From Moniliella sp. 'wahieum' (lineage: Eukaryota; Basidiomycota; Moniliellomycetes; Moniliellales; Moniliellaceae): 64,000 nucleotides of DNA. The notes beneath the pieces are model-generated. The model searched no databases, was not told the DNA's origin, and saw only the letters and a program-made list of their open reading frames with translations. The translations under genes were made by a program, and so were the position numbers. The stretch is from NCBI GenBank assembly GCA_003971905.1, contig RSEE01000037.1, forward strand, positions 186,001 to 250,000, read 5' to 3'. This document shows positions 9,931-21,143 of the stretch, in pieces; position 1 is the first letter of the stretch, and each line of letters opens with the position of its first letter.

Positions 9931-12900
9931 CATGGTCTTCTCCTTTCTTCCGCACCGCCGACGCCAGCCACAGCGACGCTGCCCCCGCCGCCGCCTCCCC
10001 CTCGGCCCCGCTGCGTCTCGGGCGGCAGGACGAGCCCCATCTGGCTGATGGCGGCAACCTCTACGCGTCGTCCCCCCCCCTGCCTCTGCCTCCTCTGGCC
10101 CCATCGCCGGCTTCTTCGCGACATTGGCCGCTCCGCCCAGGCTGCCTTGGCCCCCCTACGCCCCTCGGCCAGCCGCTGATCCCACCGGCCTCCGCTCCTT
10201 CCTCCGCTGCCGTCGGCGACATTCTCCATCGCGACCCCTATGCAGCCTCCAAGGAGCGCCAGCAGCAGCGCCAAAACAAGGCCGACGCTCACGCCTTGGC
10301 ACCTGCCGCTGGCACGCTCCACATGCCTGGTGGCCCCCCATTTGCAGTGGCTGAGCAAGAGGAGAAGCAGAAGGAGGAGGAGGAGGAGGAGAACTTCGCA
10401 ACTCACATACCGCCAGTGGTTTGCCTCCTCCCTCGCTCCAGGGCGAAGTAGGTTTGACCATATCCCCCCTTCTGTCGATCTGTCCTCTCCCCCGCGCGGC
10501 TGCGCGTGCGCCCTCCGCTTCTCCGCACCCCCCTTCGGTGGAAGTTCGGCGGAAACGCACCAAGCACAGAAAGCCCAAGTTGCCACCCGAACAGCTCGTG
10601 ATCGTATGTCCTCCTCTGCTCTTCGATCACGCTGTGTATTCTAACCCCCCCCCCCCCACCCGACCCCGACCTTGGGATCCCTCCAGGTCCGCCCGCCCCA
10701 GACGAAACATGTCCACCCGCTTAACTTACAGATCAGCTCGTCTCGAAGCGCAATCGAGATCGACCGGGCACAACTGCTCGCATACGTCTAGCACCAGTGC
10801 CGGCAACTCTTTCCCTCGCTCGAGCTTTGACAGCATTGCGAGTGGGATCAGTGTCTTACCGGAAGATGCTGTGTTTAGTCCCGATGCCACGACGGAAGGA
10901 GGGGACGCAACGGCCGACTACGATTTGTTCGGCGCCACGAATGCGCCAGAGTGATTCGGCGGGAAGTCACTCTCAATCGGTAGAGAATGGGGCGGACGTG
11001 CCACGACGACCTAGTACAGCGTCCAACCGCAGTGAACAATCGATCGAGACGTTGGGTTCGTTTGCCAGTGGTGCTCACAGTAGCACACTAAGCCACTCGA
11101 CCTTCCGCTCAAGAATCATTCCTCTCTACAACCTTGCCTTCCACACCCTCTTGCCCACCATCATTTCCGATGCGGGCACCGACGAGCGCGTGGCCAAAGT
11201 GACCAAGCGCGGGTTCCTTGAACTGGACAACCTTGCTGTGCTTGAACCGGCCGAGATCGTGTTTGGTGTGAACGATATCGACTCGCTCACCCAAGCATCC
11301 AGTGCGCCCTTCCCCCCCACTTCCCCTACCGGGCTCATCTCGCCTCGGCCGCTGAAAACCCCATTAGAGCCGGTTCAAAGCAGGTCGCATACCCAATCGG
11401 AAGAAGAGGAGGAGGACGGGGCACAGAGCGGCGACGCCCATCCCAATCTCTCTTTCAATGGCATCCCCCACCAATTTACCTCTACTGGCGGGCTGGCTCA
11501 ACCACCCTTCGTTAGGTCGGACAGATCGGTCGTTGCAAGTGCGCAACCACAAAAGGCTGGCGTTTTCTCTTGCTCCATCTACAAGCGTCGTTGAGCCAAG
11601 ATATCACCCCCACCTCAAGCAACAAACTTGCTGCGCCCAAGTCGATGGTGAGCGCCACCCCGTCTCCTCCACGCAGGAATGTGTTTGGTCGGCCAACCAG
11701 CACGTCTACCGAGGAAGGAAACAAACTCTTGTCGGGATTCAGGCGTCTGCTGAACAACCAGCGTACCCCGCCTGCCTCTGCCTCTGCCGTGCCTGTCATG
11801 CCTACAGGGTCCAAGGTGGGCGTCTCTCGTACCTCTACCAGTGGCTCGCGAGCATCCTTAGATCGGAGAAGGGACACAGCACGACGCTTATCGTTGATTC
11901 GCCCACGTCCGGATTCTGCCCTTGGGAGCGACGGCGGCCACGACGCGGAAACCGCTTCGGTCACCACGCGGGCCAGCTTCAACCCTCGGTGGCGGAGAAG
12001 GTGTGCCGATGGTGCCGGTGGAACGCAAGGTGAACGGTCGTCGTGCGCAGGGGTACGTTTGGATGGTGCGCAAGTGGCTTCGTACGTCTTTGCCTGATAC
12101 AGGGCCGCAAGAAGCCGAGGTCAAGCCTACGGCGCTCCGTGCATCGGCCAGCATGGGCTCGGTACGGAGCAAGGCATCAACAGCAGCAAGTGGAACGCTC
12201 AGTAGCGTTTGGTCGCACTACAACCTGGTCGAACGTGCAGGTGGGCACGAGCCACCCCCTCCCGCGCTCGATCCCCATTCGGATCGAATGGACACGGGAA
12301 ACCGAGCGCGCCCGGCGCGTAAGGGGGAAAGAGGCGTCTCGCGCGGCCGCGCTGGCGTCACTGGAACGTGCTGGGTCTAGCGCAGGGGTAGCGTTATCGT
12401 CCGTGGCGCTATCTCGCTCCTACTTCAGCCGTGTCCCCCTCGCGCGCCGTAACGGCACGCGCATTTGCCCGTCCCCTCCTCAGCCACATTTACCAATGGC
12501 GATACGCGCTCCCCCTCGACTCGCCGCTCCCATGCACGTGGCGTCTCCCTCGACCTCCCTGGCTCGGGATCAAGATCAGGATCGGGATCGGGATCGCGCG
12601 ACCCTAGTCCTACCCGCAACGTGCTTGCTGATCGACTAGGTCGTACCGCCCTCCGCTCCTCCTTGGCCGACAGCCCGTCCCAAAGTCGAACTTCGGCATC
12701 CGCTTCGCGATCCGTACGGCGCGTAGACCAGGACGCCTCCCTCACCCCGCGGGACGTAGCTGGGACAGCGCCAGCATCGGCAACGCCCACGGCGGTCCCT
12801 GGGGGAGAAGGCAGAAGCGGGTCGGAACTTGCCGAGTCCGATCCCGATTCCGACCCGGAAGATTCGGAACGACCATGGCGATGCGCTTTGGTCTTGGGTG

Positions 12901-13124
12901 CACGTACCCGCGTGCCTTTGGGGTTACTGACGCCAGCTCCGTACCACCCAAGGTAATTGGTCAACTGATCATTCCTACCCGCTGCCCAACTTGAGCGCTT
13001 CGGGCCTCGGCTCCGACGGGCTGGATTGACCCCCGAGGAACTCAAGGATATCACCATGACTACCTCGCTCCACCTTGTTATCCGCGAAGGCTTTGGCGTG
13101 CTGTCGCGCGCTAAGCGCCAGTAA
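9931..13124 (+). CDS. Long, mostly disordered conserved-looking fungal protein
   Basis: The likely start is ATG 9931 (MVFSF), continuing after a slip as 'RTADASHSDAAPAAAS'. The first 170 residues are Ala/Pro/Gln-rich with a Glu-rich run. An exon ending 'KLPPEQLVI' is joined across an intron (10604-10688) to 'VRPPQTKHVHPLNLQI'. Downstream islands of order are 'SRIIPLYNLAFHTLLPTI', 'ISDAGTDERVAKVTKRGF', 'LDNLAVLEPAEIVFG', 'GYVWMVRKWLR', 'RIEWTRE' and a C-terminal 'LHLVIREGFGVLSRAKRQ' before TAA 13122-13124. Ser/Arg/Asp-rich linkers with SG/RD dipeptide repeats (12560-12600) lie between them. The ordered islands look like a conserved fungal family, but I cannot name it. It has many one-base slips. 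The gene exists with fair certainty; its function is unknown. Confidence 0.72.
10604..10688 (+). other. Intron in the 9931 gene
   Basis: It runs GTATGTCC...CCCTCCAG, 85 nt, and contains a poly-C run of ten. Splicing joins '..PPEQLVI' to 'VRPPQTKHVH' in frame. Confidence 0.75.
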
Positions 13125-13886
13125 CTAGTAATCGGTAATCGGTAATCGACAACCGGTTACCGATTCTCGTTTATGATTATCCATTCTCACTTATTGTTGC
13201 TCATCGTTTAGGTTTTGGTGGGCCAACCGGACTGGGTGGGACGCGAAAGCAAACGCGAACGCGACTGCAGGCGTTGGGAAACGGCCTCACTGCTTGTCAT
13301 TTATGGTCTGGCGATGCATTTTATCGAGATCTGAGATCTGATCATGCGGATTTTTTCTGGGCTGGTCGTACTGTAGTGCCACTGCGCACCGTAGGCTATG
13401 CCGCCATCGCAGGGCTGCAGACAGGCGGGGGAGGTGGCCAGGAGCAGGAGCGTCGCTGAGCAAGGACCGAGGGGGGCCCGTTGGGCGTCAAGTGTGGTGG
13501 CAGTGCCGGTGGCCTCACGCCGGAAACGCAACAGGGGCGCCAGTAGTAGCATAGTAGCAGCTAGCACACGCACAGGACAGACCGCTGCAGGCCAGCTTAT
13601 TTAGTCCTTGTGGCGCAGCGGCCAGGGGAGCTGTGGGAACTGGCGCTGTGCCTGCCCCGATCCAGCGCCCCCGTACGGGCACGGGGGCAGTCCCCAAACT
13701 CACTTGGCCCTGTGCGCAAGCTTTGGCCAAGTGTCTTCGGATCCACAAGCTCCCAAGACTACCTGTCTGTGCAGGGAAGGGGGGGTAACGTTGAACGTTT
13801 ACCCTAGCCAGGACCAGCTCTCTTCCCATCCCTATCACCTCTTCCTCTGTCTCCTCTGCACTCTTCACCACCAACGCTGTGCACAG
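13125..13886. other. Intergenic region with a decayed microtandem
   Basis: No gene is seen. At 13122-13170 there are short repeats of the form 'gtaatcg', then 'accggttaccgatt', which is partly self-complementary. TGCACAG immediately precedes the NAC-alpha ATG and looks like a splice acceptor, so a leader intron is possible; its donor could not be fixed. Confidence 0.4.
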
Positions 13887-14901
13887 ATGGCTACGTCCTT
13901 GGCCAAGGGAGAAAAGCGCAGCCGCAAGGCGCTCCTAGCGCTCGGCCTCGTGCCCATCCAAGGCGTGCGACGTATCACAATGAAGCGGGAGCGGGGAAAG
14001 ACATACATGGTGGAACATCCTGAGGTGTACAAGTCCCCCACGGCCGACTCGTACATCATCTTTGGCCAGGGCAGTATCCTGCACATCCCGCCTGCTCAGC
14101 AACAAGCGCAAGACCTCGCTACCACTTTGCCCCCCCCGTTCCCCCTGTCCCCAGCCCTGATTCAGTTTCACCACTTGCGCCTTCAACAGGAAGAAATGCG
14201 ATTGGTGCAGCAGCAACAGGAGGGAAGCAAACCAATTGGCTTTGCGTTCCGACCAGACTCCCGAACTAATGCCAACCGTCAATGTGCCCTTCCTCGACGG
14301 CAACGGTACCCACCACCAGCACATTCATCCGCCTTTGCAACTTGACCAGATCGACACCGAGGAGCCAGGCAGTCAAGCGTGGCTCTCGGAATTCACCCGC
14401 GCACCCTCCGAGGGGAGCCTACGAAGGTCCAAGAGCTCAGCCAGGACGGTGGGGACGCAGTCGACGCAGTGGACGCAATGAACCAGCAGGCGAGACGGTT
14501 GGATCAGGACGACGATGCACACTCATCCGACATGAGCGACCCCGGCCCACACCACCAAACTCGACCCCCTGGCCGGCACCACGTCTTTGCTCTCGACGGG
14601 TGCTTGTCCCCCTACCAAACAGGACCCTATCGCGGCCGAGGCAGAGACCAAGGAGGCCACCGAGGCGCCACCCAGTGCACTGCCGACGCAGAAGGACATG
14701 ACGTTCCCGGAAACGGTGATTGAACAGACGATGATCAAGGGCCAGATGGACCGGGAGACAGCGCTAGGGGCGCTATGGGCGTGCCAAGGTGATGCGGTAC
14801 GTGGCCTGGTGTGGTGCGTGGTGCCGTGGCGGGGAGGAGACTGACGTGAGGCGCTTGCGTGTGAGCAGATGGGCGCCATCGTTGCGTTTGGGCCGTACTA
14901 G
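13887..14901 (+). CDS. EGD2: Nascent polypeptide-associated complex alpha subunit, with an unusually long linker
   Basis: NAC-alpha pairs with the beta subunit at the ribosome exit tunnel and protects nascent chains from mistargeting. ATG 13887 gives 'MATSLAKGEKRSRKALLALG', then 'GVRRITMKRERGKTYMV', 'HPEVYKSPTADSYIIFGQ', which is the NAC domain (residues about 8-70) with the hallmark 'PEVYKSPTADSYIIFG'. The C-terminus is a UBA-like domain, 'MTFPETVIEQTMIKGQ', 'RETALGALWACQGDA', then across an intron (14799-14869) 'MGAIVAFGPY' and TAG at 14899-14901. The two domains are usually separated by a short linker in proteins of about 170-210 residues. Here roughly 200 low-complexity residues (Gln, Pro, Asp) intervene. 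The NAC domain is also divergent, with 'PIQGVRRITMKRERG' where most fungi have 'VEGITRVTIRKSK'. Slips occur in the linker. It may be a paralogue rather than the main EGD2. Confidence 0.85.
14799..14869 (+). other. Intron in NAC-alpha
   Basis: It runs GTACGTGGCC...CTGACGTGAGGC...GTGAGCAG, 71 nt, with a CTGAC branch motif. It splits the UBA helices between '..ACQGDA' and 'MGAIVAF'. Confidence 0.8.
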
Positions 14902-15048
14902 GCCGGGGGGGAGACCAGATATACAAGCGCTGCGGTCGGGCTGGGTCTCTGTATGGAGTGTTTTGAGATGCAATCCACCGCATCCCAATTCAACCAGGTT
15001 ATAACTGCGCAAGCGAGATGAACGGCAATCGATCAGGGGTGCTGCGGA

Positions 15049-15084
15049 GCACGTGACTAGGGGCGAGGCCGGCTAGTCACGTGC
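15049..15084. promoter_or_regulatory. Perfect 12-bp inverted repeat with two CACGTG E-boxes upstream of TOP2
   Basis: The left arm at 15049-15060 is gcacgtgactag and the right arm at 15073-15084 is ctagtcacgtgc, with a 12-nt spacer gggcgaggccgg. Each arm contains GTCACGTG in opposite orientation, a core bound by bHLH factors such as the Cbf1/USF type. It sits about 205 bp before the TOP2 ATG and 150 bp after the NAC-alpha stop. Confidence 0.7.
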
Positions 15085-15287
15085 ACCGGGGTCCGGGTCC
15101 GCCGGCGGAATGCACGGGGGGGGCGTGCGATCAACACACGCGAACAGTGGCGCCGTGGCGGCAGATGCGGCAGCGCGTCAAAAAAACAAAGGGGGGAAGG
15201 CGCGCAGGTCGGGGCGGGGCAGCACATCTCCCTTCCTCCATCGCCGTCGCTTCCTCTTCCTCCATCCCATCGCATCCCCCCGCCGCC

Positions 15288-18200
15288 ATGTCGGACGAGT
15301 CGGACTTTGCGCTCTCCGACGACCACTCCGACTTTGCGCCGGCCCCGCCGCCCAAGAAGAAAGCCCCCGCCCCCGCGCCCGCCCACGCAAGCAGCCCCTC
15401 GCGCCCCGCCGCGCCAACGACTCGGACTCCACCCCGCCCTCGGCCGACACCAGCCTCGACCGCCCCACGCCCTCGGCCGCACCCTCGGCCGCCCCACCGC
15501 TGCGGCTGCGGCTGCCCACCGCCGCAAAGAACAAGACGGCGACCGAGACGTACCAGAAGCTGACCCAGCTCGAGCATGTCCTCCTCCGCCCCGACACGTA
15601 CATTGGCTCCATTGAGCTCCAGACCGACGAGCTCTGGGTGTTTGACAAGACCACCCAGCAGATGGTCCTGCGCAAGACGAACTATGTCCCGGGCTTTTAC
15701 AAGATCTTTGATGAAATCCTCGTGAATGCGGCCGACAACAAGGTATGTACCCCCCCCCCGGCGCCTCCTAGCATAGCATGCAATTGACCCCCCCCCCTCT
15801 CTTGCTACTCAGGTGCGCGACCCGGACATGTCGTTTTTGAAGGTGGTCATCGACAAGGAGGCAGGCTCGATCAGCGTCGAGAACAATGGGCGTGGAATCC
15901 CGATTGAGATTCACGAGAAGGAGAACATGTGGATCCCTGAGCTGATCTTTGGCAACCTCCTCACCTCGTCCAACTACGATGACGAGGAGGACAAGGTGAC
16001 CGGTGGGCGGAACGGGTATGGTGCCAAGCTTGCCAACATTTACTCTACCGAGTTTATCGTCGAGACGGGCAACAAGGACAAGGAGAAGAAGTACCGCCAA
16101 GTCTTTTCCAACAACATGTCCAAAGCTGGCAAGCCCAGCATCACCAAGGGCAAGCAGGACTTTACCCGCATCACCTTCAAGCCTGACTTTGCTCGTTTCC
16201 GTATGGAGGGGATCGACGACGACATTGAGGCGCTGATGATGAAGCGTGTGTACGACATGGCTGGCACAGTCAAGAACGTCAATGTTTGGTTGAATGGCGA
16301 ACGGATCAAGATCTCCAACTTTAAGCAGTACACGGAAATGTACGTCAAGGCAGTCCAATCGATGAATAATACCAGCGATACTGCTGATGGCGTCGCCTCC
16401 CCAGAGGCCAAGCCCACCATCATCTATGAGTCCGTGGAGGACAAGGGGAAAATATGGGAGGTGGCATTCGCCGTGTCCGATGGTTCGTTCCGGCAAGTGT
16501 CATTTGTCAACAACATTGCCACCATCAAAGGCGGTCGCCATGTTGACTTTGTCGAGCACCAGATCGTTCAGCGTATCGTCGAGTATCTTGCCAAAAAAGG
16601 AGACGGTCAAGCCGACCCAGGTGCGCAACTACTGTTTCCTCTTTGTCAACTGCCAGATCGTCAATCCCACCTTTGACGGCCAGACCAAGGAGACGCTCAC
16701 GCTCAAATCCACCAAGTTTGGATCCAAATGGACGATGAGTGAAGCGTTTGAGAAAAAGGTGCTCAAGTCTGATGTCATCGAAGAGGTCAAGAACTTTTCC
16801 CACTTTCAGCAAAACAAGGCCTTGACCCGGACAGATGGGGCCAAGCGCCGTCGTATCACTGGTATTGCCAAACTGGAGGATGCCAACAATGCGGGTACAG
16901 GTGCCAAGAGCAAGAACTGCACCTTGATCTTAACCGAAGGTGACTCGGCCAAGGCGTTGGCTGTGTCGGGTCTGTCGGAGGTGGGGAGACAACTATGGTG
17001 TGTTCCCGCTCCGTGGTAAATTGCTCAACGTACGTGAGGCGAGCCATGATCAAGTAGTCAAGAACAAGGAGATCAACCACATCAAGGAAATTCTAGGCCT
17101 GCGCCACGGACACAACTATACCGATGTCCAATCGCTCCGGTACGGGTCGTTGATGATCATGACTGACCAGGACCACGATGGTTCCCACATCAAGGGCCTG
17201 ATCATCAACTTTTTTGATGCCTTTTACCCTTCTCTCCTTAAAATCCCGAACTTTTTGGTGGAGTTCATCACTCCCATTGTCAAGGCCACCAAGGGGACAC
17301 AGGAAGTCTCCTTCTTTACCATTCCAGAATACGAACAGTGGAAGGAAGAACATAACAATGGCGCGGGCTGGCGGATCAAGTACTACAAGGGTCTCGGTAC
17401 TTCGAATGCGGCCGATATGAAAAGTATTTCCGCAAGATGAACACCCATATGCTTCCGTTTGAACCCACCACGCCCGAAGATCGTCAGCTGATCGACTTGG
17501 CTTTCAGCAAGAAGAAGGCGGATGAGCGGAAAGAGTGGCTGCGCCAATTCAAGCCGGGCACATACTTGAACCACAACATCGATACGATCCCCGTGTCCGA
17601 CTTTATCAACAAGGAACTCATCCTTTTCTCTATGGCGGACAACATGCGCTCCATTCCTTCGGTTGTGGATGGTCTCAAGCCGGGCCAGCGGAAGATCATC
17701 TTTGGTGCGTTTAAGCGCAAGCTCAGTCCTAAGACCGAAGCCAAGGTGGCCCAGTTTGGTGCGTATGTGGCGGACCATACGGCATATCACCACGGCGAGA
17801 CGAGTCTGTACCAAACCATCGTGGGTCTGGCGCAGACGTTTGTTGGGTCCAACAACTTGAACCTGCTTTCTCCCAGTGGTCAATTTGGTACCCGTGCCAT
17901 GGGCGGTAAGGATGCCGCCGCGCCCAGGTACATCTATACTTCCATGCCTGAATCCACACGCATGATCTTCCACCCGGACGATGACATGCTCCTCACCTAC
18001 CTCAACGAAGAAGGCCAAAGCATCGAGCCGGAATGGTACATCCCCACTTTGCCGACGGTCCTGATCAATGGTTCGGATGGCATTGGGACCGGATGGAGCA
18101 CCAACATGCCCAACTTTAATCCGTTGGACATCATTGCCAACTTGCGTTCTCGTTTGTCCGGTGGGGAGTTTGTCCCGATGCACCCATGGTACCGTGGCTT

Positions 18201-20094
18201 TACCGGACCGATTGAGCAGATTGGAGCGGACAAGTATAAAGTTTCCGGGCTGGCCCACCCGGTTACCGAAGGCGATTGGTCCGCGTGGGAGATCACCGAG
18301 TTGCCCGTCCAGACCTGGACGTCGAACTACAAGGAATTCATCGAGACGCTCGTCTCGCCCGACAAGTCGTTGCCGGCGTTGGTGAAGGATTACAAAGAGT
18401 ACCACACGGACAAGACGGTGCACTTTATTGTGTACCTGACCCCGAAGGGAGAGGAGGAAATCCGTGCCAAGGGACCCGAAACGTTTTTCAAGTTGGCCTC
18501 GACCAAAAACACGTCCAACATGGTCCTCTTTGATTCCGAAGGCAAGATCAAACGGTACACCTCCACCGTCGAGATCTTAGAGGACTTTTATCTGCTCCGG
18601 CTGAGCTATTACCATAAACGCAAGGTACGTCGCCCGGTCCTTTGGTCTTGTCTTTTTTATTTTTTCGTTGTGTTTTGCTCGAGTGGAAAAAGGTGAACTG
18701 ACCTGATGATTCGATGGGGTGGTGCGCCGGTTAGGACTTTTTGGTAGAGACGCTCAAGGAGTCCTATTCACGTTTGCAGAACCAAGCGCGCTTTGTCAAG
18801 ATGATCATCGACAAGGAACTGAATGTGATGCAGCGCAAACGATCTGCCGTGGTGGCCGACTTGCGCGCCAAGGGGTTCCGTCCCTTGCCCAAAGTGGTCC
18901 GGGCCAAGACGACGGCCGAGCAGGCGGATTCGGAGGACGAAGGTGAGAGGGCGCCGACAGCGATTACGATTACTTGTTGTCCATGGCGATCTATACCTTG
19001 ACAGCGGAGAAGTGGCGCAGCTTCTAGCCCAGCGCGACGCCAAGGAAGAAGAACTGAATCGACTCCTTGGCTTTACCCCAAAAGACTTGTGGATTCAAGA
19101 TTTGGACCGCGTGCAAGCCGAGTGGGAACGCTTGTTGGACGAGGACGCCAAGGGCTTGGCACGCGACGCACACCGCATGAAAATGTCCACTAAAGCAGGT
19201 GCGGTCCAGGCTAAAGCAGGAGGCGCAGCTCGACGTCGTGCCTCGGGCGTCGTTTCTGACCTGGACAACTCGGATGACGAGTTTAAGCCCAAACCGGCTG
19301 CCAGGCGTAAAGTCGCTGCTAAGCCAGCGGCCAAGGCCAAGGCGACAGCCAAGACCGAACCCAAGCCACGCATCAAATCCGATCCGTCGGCTTCGGCATC
19401 TGCTTCGGCATCGGCATCGGCATCAGGCTCGGGGTTGGGCTTGGGGTTGGGGTTGGGCGTGCCTTCGACCTCGGCCTTGGGCGGCGGTGCTGGAGCCAGG
19501 GCCGGGAGCGGTAAGTCGGCAGCGAGTAGCAGTCGATCCACTTCGGTCAAACGAACGGCTTCGACGGCATTGGATGACGATGAGTTGGACGGGTTGGTGG
19601 CTACGAAGAGACCGGCTTTGGGCATGGGACTTGCCAAGACGGCTACGCAAACTACTTTGCCCGTGCAGGCGAAACCGGTGGTGTACCTGTCCGATTCCGA
19701 TATGGACGAAGTGGCACCAGCTAAGGCACCAGCCAAGGCACCAGCCAAGGCACCAGCTAGGGCGACTGCCAAACCCAAAGCACCAGCCAAAGCACCGTCC
19801 AAAGCATTGTCCAAAGCACCGTCCAAAGCACCCGCCAAGCCCAAGGCGCCTGCGAAGGGCAAAGGTCGCGCCAAGGCGGCCGTGCCCTCGGACTCGGAGG
19901 AAGCTGAGATGGACTCGGGAGAGGACGTGTCGATGGTGGACGCCCCCACCGCCACCACGTGCTCGGTCCACCCGCGCACCCCGTGGCGCAGCAGCTAAGG
20001 TCAAGTACGTGGAGAGCGACTTGGACCTGAGCGAGGACCAGGATGGTGTGAGCAGGAGGAGCAGGAGGATGAGGATGATGATGATGAGTTTTGA
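15288..20094 (+). CDS. TOP2: DNA topoisomerase II
   Basis: This is an ATP-dependent type IIA topoisomerase that passes one DNA duplex through another in replication, segregation and condensation. ATG 15288 (MSDESDFALSDDHSDF) starts an acidic N-tail. The GHKL ATPase shows 'LLRPDTYIGSIE', 'ILVNAADNK', 'NNGRGIPIE' and 'TGGRNGYGAKLANIYS'. TOPRIM shows 'LILTEGDSAKALAVSG' and 'MTDQDHDGSHIKGLIINF'. The breakage-reunion domain shows 'GLKPGQRKIIFGAFK', 'QFGTRAMGGKDAAAPRYIYT' with the catalytic Tyr, and 'GIGTGWSTNMPNFNP'. The C-terminal tail is disordered: a Ser/Ala run, AKAP repeats (19713-19860), then an acidic end '..EDEDDDDEF'. Introns are at 15743-15812 and 18625-18734. One-base slips are visible near 15395, 16600, 16990, 17425, 18945-19015, 19975 and 20050; the residues on both sides match the family, so they look like sequence errors. 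Confidence 0.97.
15743..15812 (+). other. TOP2 intron 1
   Basis: It runs GTATGTACC...TTGCTACTCAG, 70 nt. It joins 'NAADNK' to 'VRDPDMSFLKVVIDKE' inside the ATPase domain. Confidence 0.9.
18625..18734 (+). other. TOP2 intron 2
   Basis: It runs GTACGTCGCC...GAACTGACCTGATG...CCGGTTAG, 110 nt, with a CTGAC branch motif. It joins 'YYHKRK' to 'DFLVETLKESYSRLQNQARF'. Confidence 0.88.
19713..19860 (+). repeat. 12-bp tandem repeat encoding AKAP/SKAP units in the TOP2 tail
   Basis: This is an imperfect array of 'gcaccagccaag' and related units, translating to Ala-Lys-Ala-Pro and Ser-Lys-Ala-Pro repeats. It resembles the Lys/Ala/Pro-rich tails of linker histones and gives the topoisomerase tail a strongly basic stretch before its acidic end. 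Confidence 0.75.
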
Positions 20095-21143
20095 GCTTGT
20101 GCGGGCGGCCGTAACGAGTATTTCGGATCCCATGTCGCATGGTACATGTCACATCACGCGCCACAGTGGTATGGGCGGGTGATCGATGATTGATGGTCGA
20201 TGGTCGATTCGATTATGGGTGAGACTGAGGCTGGTGTTTCGCCTTCGTTTTCGTTTTCGGTTTCGTTTTCGGTTTCGTTTTCGTTTTCGATTAGTGTTTG
20301 TTTTTCTCTTTACTTTTGGTTCTCTCGTTCACGTGTTCACCAGGGGCGAAGGGTGGCCTGGAGTGGCTGCTTGTTCTTGTGGTCGCGCGAAGCGAACGCG
20401 CGGGCGGAGGTGGGCGTGTCTTTCTTTGCCTTGGCCGACGTGGGGCTGGTTCCTGTCCGTGGCGAATTGCGATTGAGAACGCGTGTGTTTGTGTGTGCCT
20501 GGGGAGGGAGGCAGGATGTGCGAGGAGATGGCAGATGGCAGAAGATGCTGATCGATGAGGATGACAGCCCGCAGATGACAGACGTGGAACCGATGTTCCT
20601 GGGAATAACGCGTGTGAAGATGGGCGGCCAGGGAGGGGCTAAACGCTAAGTGTTAAACGTTAACCTGCGGAGGGAGGCAGGGGTGAGGCGGATGGATGAT
20701 GGATGATGTGCTCCCACGCGCTCTCACCCAGCCGCAGGGATCATCCGTCCCATGGGCATGCCACATGTCACCCACCCAATCGGAGCCAACGCCGTCGGGA
20801 GCAAACGGAGCACCGCCCGCCGAGCCCAGGCACCGCGCCGCTCTCCCCTGCCCAGCCGCGGCTCAGCTCGGCTGTTCGCCTCCGGCCGCCCGCCAGCGAC
20901 CATCCGATCCCCTCCCGCTGCTCCACCCACGCCTCCCCGCATCCAGCCGTCCCCATCGTCTTCTCTCCCACCGTCTTCTCTCCACCGTCTTCTCCCCATC
21001 GTCTTTCCCATCGTCTTCTCCCCCACCGTCTTCTCCCCCACCGTCTTCTCCCCCACCGTCTTCTTCGTCTCTTCTCCCCAAGCATGCACCCCTAGCCCCC
21101 CACACCTATCTCTCTCTGCCTCTTCCCCGGTCTGTCTGCTGCC
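20095..21143. other. Intergenic region: hexamer repeat and promoter minisatellite
   Basis: From 20244 to 20290 there is a (GTTTTC)n-type pyrimidine hexamer array. Around 20640-20665 there is a self-complementary 'taaacgctaagtgttaaacgttaac'-like tract. From 20953 to 21070 there is a 15-16 bp minisatellite. No coding region is supported between TOP2 and the kinase ATG at 21144. Confidence 0.55.
20953..21070 (+). repeat. 15-16 bp minisatellite upstream of the HAL5-like kinase
   Basis: About seven imperfect copies of 'cgtcttctcccccac' lie head to tail, all pyrimidine-rich on the + strand, ending 73 bp before the kinase ATG. It is probably in the 5' UTR or core promoter. Confidence 0.8.

Noticed and set aside
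16590-17430. Programmed frameshifting in TOP2
   Set aside because: There are several sites of the same one-base kind in many unrelated genes. No shared slippery heptamer or downstream structure was evident, and TOP2 is not known to use recoding.
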